Position numbers and translations under genes: made by a program
Shown: one piece after another, positions 60,798 through 64,000 of the stretch
How positions within the stretch are numbered: the first letter of the stretch is position 1
Layout of the letters: each line of letters opens with the position of its first letter
Notes under the pieces: model-generated
Told to the model about the DNA's origin: nothing
Databases searched by the model: none
What the model saw: only the letters and a program-made list of their open reading frames with translations
Origin: Agrobacterium tumefaciens
GTDB lineage: Bacteria > Pseudomonadota > Alphaproteobacteria > Rhizobiales > Rhizobiaceae
Direction of reading: 5' to 3'
NCBI RefSeq assembly: GCF_013318015.2
Contig: NZ_CP115841.1
Coordinates: 1,984,001-2,048,000 of the forward strand
Length of the DNA stretch: 64,000 nucleotides

Positions 60798-61127
60798 ATG
60801 AAAAAACTCGTCATTGCCGGCGCCGCGTTTCTCATCGCGGCGGGGTCCAGCTTCGCCCAGCAGCCGCCACCACCGCCGGGACAAGCGGACGCTGGTTCAA
60901 GGGCGGATGCGCCGCCGCCACCTCCTCCGCCCGGCCCTGGTGGTCCGAGGGAAGCAGGCTGGCGGGACGGCCCGCATGGCAAGAGAATGCCACCCCCGCC
61001 CTCCAAGGCAGCGCATTTCAGGATTGAAGACGGCGAGCGCAAAATCGACGTCAAATGTGCCGATGACGAGCCAATGAAGGCCTGCGCTGACATCATGATG
61101 CAGATTATCGATAAGATGAACGAATAG
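60798..61127 (+). CDS. Small secreted proline-rich protein
   Basis: A 109-residue protein with a signal peptide cleaved near GSSFA-QQ. It has two polyproline runs (five and seven prolines) separated by an acidic/glycine stretch, and a conserved-looking C-terminus (HFRIEDGERKIDVKCADDEP, then MKACADIMMQIIDKMNE with two cysteines). Unknown function. The polyproline may need EF-P for translation. Confidence 0.7.
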   Translation: MKKLVIAGAAFLIAAGSSFAQQPPPPPGQADAGSRADAPPPPPPPGPGGPREAGWRDGPHGKRMPPPPSKAAHFRIEDGERKIDVKCADDEPMKACADIMMQIIDKMNE

Positions 61128-61169
61128 GACCGCGAGTCTAATCCAAGGGGACGGCGCAGCAGTGCCGCC

Positions 61170-62546
61170 TCAGGAAAACTCCACCCGGGCCCTTAAGCCC
61201 CGCCCGCCCGCGCCGTCCTCCAGCGTCAGTCGCCCGCCGAACAGCCCGGCGATCTCCTCGATGATCGCAAGGCCGAGGCCGGCGCCGGGGGCGGCGTTGG
61301 CTTCGCCGCGGGCGAAGCGCTGGCGCACCATGGCGCGTTTTTCCGTGGGTATGCCGGGGCCGTTATCTTCCACTTCCAGCCAGACGGCGCCCGCTTGCCT
61401 GCCGACGCGCACGGTGACTTCCGCACCACGCCCCGCGTAGTTGATGGCATTGGAAACGAGATTGCCGATCAGTTCACCGATAAGGAGCGGCTCGGCGAGA
61501 ATTGTCGCTTCGCCCTCGCCTTCGAAACCGAGATCGATGCCGGCGTCGGCCGCGCGTGGCACGAAATCTGCCGTCACGTTTTGCGCCACCGCCACGAGGT
61601 CGATCTCGGAAAAATCATGTTTTTCGCTCGAACCGGCAGCATCGATATTGGCCATGCGTAGCAACTGGGCGAGGATGTGTTCGGCATGGGCCACCGAAGC
61701 GCCGCCCTTGCGGGCCGCCGCCTGCGCGTCTTCGAGACTTGCGGCGCGGGCGGAAAGCGCAAGCTGGGTGCTGATGATGGCAAGCGGCGTGCGCAATTGA
61801 TGGCTGGCATTACCGGTGAAATGCCTGAGCGCATCGAGCGCCGATTGCAGCCGCACCATGAAGGAATTGACCGTTTCCACCAGATTTTCCACCTCCACCG
61901 GCACGGATTGCCGGATTGGATGCAGGTCGTTGGGGCTGCGCTCGGCAATCGCTTCGCTGAGCCGGTAAAGCGGCCGGAGCGAAATCGTCACGGCGATCCA
62001 GACGATGATCGCCGCGCCCACGATCATGAACAGCAGGCGCAAGGCCGAGCGCAGGATGATGGCCTGCGCAAGCTGGCTGCGGGCGATCGTCGTTTCAGCC
62101 ACCGTCACGGAAAAGGGCACGGAATTGATGCCGGTGGAAGCAAAACGGCGGATCGCAGCGATGCGGATCGGCTCGTCACGAAACACGGCATCGCGATAGG
62201 CAGGCGTTTCTCCGGCCGGATTCTCCACCGTCGGCAGATTCTGGTAACCGGTGAGAAATTGCCCGTTTGGCCCGTCGACACGATAAAACACCCGGTCCTG
62301 CGCCGCCGATGTCAGCATTTCCAGCGCAACATAGGGAATATCGACCTCCAGCGAGCCGTCTTCGGCCACCACCACCCGCTCGGCAATCGCAAGCGCAGAA
62401 CCTGACAGCACCCGGTCGGAGACGACATTGGCCGTATTGACCGCCTCGCGCCAGGTATCAGTGAGCGCAACGCAGCCGATGATGGCGGTGGAGATGAGAA
62501 GCCAGCCTAAAAGACGCCGCCTGAGCGAATAGGCGGCCTGTCTCAT
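61170..62546 (-). CDS. tctE: Two-component sensor histidine kinase, TctE type
   Basis: A 458-residue membrane kinase. Membrane helices at ~12-30 and ~170-190 flank a periplasmic 2CSK_N-type domain (VVVAEDGSLEVDIPYVALEM). HAMP-like region, HisKA (GNASHQLRTPLAII, His249), HATPase (LIGNLVSNAINYAG, EDNGPGIP, GAGLGLAII). In enterobacteria TctE senses tricarboxylates; in rhizobia this family controls diverse carbon importers. It overlaps tctD by four bases. Confidence 0.9.
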   Translation of the reverse strand: MRQAAYSLRRRLLGWLLISTAIIGCVALTDTWREAVNTANVVSDRVLSGSALAIAERVVVAEDGSLEVDIPYVALEMLTSAAQDRVFYRVDGPNGQFLTGYQNLPTVENPAGETPAYRDAVFRDEPIRIAAIRRFASTGINSVPFSVTVAETTIARSQLAQAIILRSALRLLFMIVGAAIIVWIAVTISLRPLYRLSEAIAERSPNDLHPIRQSVPVEVENLVETVNSFMVRLQSALDALRHFTGNASHQLRTPLAIISTQLALSARAASLEDAQAAARKGGASVAHAEHILAQLLRMANIDAAGSSEKHDFSEIDLVAVAQNVTADFVPRAADAGIDLGFEGEGEATILAEPLLIGELIGNLVSNAINYAGRGAEVTVRVGRQAGAVWLEVEDNGPGIPTEKRAMVRQRFARGEANAAPGAGLGLAIIEEIAGLFGGRLTLEDGAGGRGLRARVEFS

Positions 62547-63241
62547 TCAGCCATCTCCGGCAGCTTTTCCAGATAATAGCCGATGCCACGCGCCGTCTTC
62601 ACCGTCAGCCCGTGGGGGGCAAGCCGCTTGCGGAGCCGGCTGACATATTGCTCGATGGCGTTGCCTGATATCTCGTCGTCGAAACCGGTCAGCGATTGCA
62701 CGATCGCCTCCTTGGCAACCACCTTGCCCGCCCGCATGAACAGCACCTCGAGCAGCGCCACTTCACGCGCCGGAATATCGAGCGGGCGCCCATCGGCTGA
62801 AAAGGTGCGGGATGTGAGGTCGAACAGGACTTTGCCGAAGCTGAGCGTAGACGAGCGCAGTCCGGCATTGCGGCGCAGCAGCACCCGCACCCTCGCCTCA
62901 AATTCGGTGATGTCGAAGGGCTTGATCATGTAGTCGTCGGCGCCGAGATCGAGCCCCTTGACCTTCTCCTCCGGCGTGCCACGCGCCGTCAGGATCAGCA
63001 CCGCCGCCTTGTCCTGGCGCGAGCGCATGGAGCGCAGCACCTCGATGCCGTCCATTTCCGGCAGGTTGAGGTCGAGAATGACGAGATCGAAATTTTCCGC
63101 CGCAATCGCCGCGTCGGCGGAAGCGCCGTCTGAAACGACATCCACCGCATAACCGCTGCCGCGCAGAAGCGCACACAGCCCTTCCGACAGCACCTGATTG
63201 TCCTCGACCAGCAAAAGACGCAATTCTTCCTCCCGCAACAT
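62543..63241 (-). CDS. tctD: OmpR-type response regulator, TctD type
   Basis: A 232-residue regulator: receiver with VEDNQVLSEGLCALLRGSGY, Asp57 in VILDLNLPEMDGIE, YMIKPFDITEFEARV; winged-helix domain with LDIPAREVALLEVLFMRAGK and QYVSRLRKRL, ARGIGYYLE. Partner of TctE. It is divergent from the solute-binding protein gene by 51 bases, so it probably regulates that gene. Confidence 0.92.
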   Translation of the reverse strand: MLREEELRLLLVEDNQVLSEGLCALLRGSGYAVDVVSDGASADAAIAAENFDLVILDLNLPEMDGIEVLRSMRSRQDKAAVLILTARGTPEEKVKGLDLGADDYMIKPFDITEFEARVRVLLRRNAGLRSSTLSFGKVLFDLTSRTFSADGRPLDIPAREVALLEVLFMRAGKVVAKEAIVQSLTGFDDEISGNAIEQYVSRLRKRLAPHGLTVKTARGIGYYLEKLPEMAE

Positions 63242-63292
63242 TGCCGAGCTTATCCAAGCCCTTGGCGCTTGTGAATGGCAAGCGCGTGCGGC

Positions 63293-64000
63293 ATGATCTT
63301 TTCCATGCGTATCGCCGTTTTTCTCTGTCTCTGTCTTTGCATGGCCTCACCGGCGCTTGCACAAGTCGCCGTTTTCCCTGCACCATCAGGCAAGGCGGAT
63401 GCGGAAACGCTGGTGGTTTATTCCTCGCTGGACGAACCGCTGGCCACGCCGATGATCGAGGGTTTCCAGAAGGCCAACCCCGATATCGCCGTCCATTACG
63501 AGGACATGCTGACCGGCGAAATCTATGATCGCATCGTGAAAGAAACCGATGCGGGCAAAAAGACCGCCGATTTCGCCTTTTCATCCGCCATGGATTTGCA
63601 GGTGAAGTTGAGCAATGACGGTTACGCCCAGCGCTCCGACCTTGCCATGAGCGCGCGCTGGCCCACCTGGGCCAACTGGCGCAACACCGCCTATGCGCTG
63701 ACCTTCGAGCCGGCGGTGTTCGTGTATCACAAGCCGAGCTTCACCACCGAAAAGCCGCCCGCCACCCGTGCCGAATTCGTCGATTATCTTGAGCGCCACG
63801 CCAAGGAAGTGCATGGCCGCATCGCTACCTACGACATTGAGCGCTCCGGCGTCGGCTTCCTGTTCATGTCGCGCGATCAGGAGCAGTTCGGCGATATATG
63901 GAGCGTCATCAAGGCCATGGGCGCGGCCGGCGTGAAGGTCTATTCCACGTCATCCGCCATTCTGGAGCGTGTCTCCGACGGGCGCTTCGTGCTGGGCTAC
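63293..64000 (+). CDS. ABC transporter extracellular solute-binding protein (AfuA/Fe(III)-type), truncated by the window
   Basis: A gene open to the right edge (236 codons visible). A signal peptide (IAVFLCLCLCMASPALA-QV) is followed by TLVVYSSLDEPLATPMIEGF and DIAVHYEDMLTGEIYDRIVK, ADFAFSSAMDLQVKLSNDGY and FEPAVFVYHK. This is the solute-binding family 1 fold used for ferric iron and for phosphorylated or carboxylated compounds. Ligand unknown. ATG 63293 or 63305 may be used. Divergence from tctDE suggests TctD control. Confidence 0.85.
   Translation, partial: MIFSMRIAVFLCLCLCMASPALAQVAVFPAPSGKADAETLVVYSSLDEPLATPMIEGFQKANPDIAVHYEDMLTGEIYDRIVKETDAGKKTADFAFSSAMDLQVKLSNDGYAQRSDLAMSARWPTWANWRNTAYALTFEPAVFVYHKPSFTTEKPPATRAEFVDYLERHAKEVHGRIATYDIERSGVGFLFMSRDQEQFGDIWSVIKAMGAAGVKVYSTSSAILERVSDGRFVLGY

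Overview
The window looks like the circular chromosome of an Agrobacterium of the A. tumefaciens/fabrum group, or a very close Rhizobiaceae relative. The grounds are the GC-rich alphaproteobacterial coding style, a urease operon with rhizobial accessory genes, a GstI-like gene divergent from glnII, a CtrA/ChpT/SciP/EipA cell-cycle cluster, and Rhizobiaceae-type intergenic mosaic repeats. This is inferred from gene content and family resemblance; no database was searched. I see no rRNA, tRNA, CRISPR array, IS element or prophage.

Bases 1-15,400 form a nitrogen-acquisition island. On the minus strand lie urtA-B-C-D-E (urea ABC importer), a secreted PHB-depolymerase-like esterase, and the urease genes ureD-ureA-ureB-ureC. 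Small accessory genes are interleaved: a DUF1272 zinc protein, a GFA protein, an LprI-like protein, a sialyltransferase-like 'urease operon accessory protein' and a DUF2459 protein. A gstI-like gene and glnII (type II glutamine synthetase) are divergent around a candidate sigma-54 promoter. Urea import, hydrolysis to ammonia and ammonia assimilation therefore sit within 15 kb.

Bases 15,570-21,435 hold an SDR oxidoreductase, a hybrid histidine kinase whose N-terminus is an NCS1-type permease-like membrane domain followed by a cysteine cluster, its overlapping LuxR-type response regulator, and a small P-loop ATPase. Bases 21,600-27,311 hold a branched-chain amino-acid ABC system (livHMGF, a DUF6867 membrane protein, livJ). 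CysQ and a lone DUF2793 phage-tail-like protein follow.

Bases 30,000-37,030 are the cell-cycle region: sciP, a FliJ-like gene, ctrA with three CcrM (GANTC) sites and CtrA-box-like sequence upstream, chpT and eipA. Small acetyltransferases, a secreted alpha/beta hydrolase and a DUF1059 protein are interspersed. Bases 37,170-48,600 are mostly housekeeping: a coiled-coil membrane protein, a TrmH-type methyltransferase, an RluA-type pseudouridine synthase, an SAM methyltransferase, rpoH with a heat-shock-like promoter, a large proline-rich membrane protein, purA, an EamA transporter and a degenerate transglutaminase-like protein. A lytic transglycosylase with an exact CtrA box upstream follows at 49,272.

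The last 14 kb carry an mhqD/mhqO-like pair, a DUF2218-siderophore-interacting fusion, ung, gloA, a heme-uptake cluster (hmuTUV plus an IsdG-like monooxygenase and HutX), a Tat-exported YbaY-META fusion, purU, and a TctDE-type two-component system divergent from a truncated ABC solute-binding protein at the right edge. An imperfect palindromic repeat of about 160 bp occurs in three long copies (two inside the urt cluster) plus one collapsed copy. I found no clearly new defence-type system; the most unusual locus is the permease-like sensor kinase.
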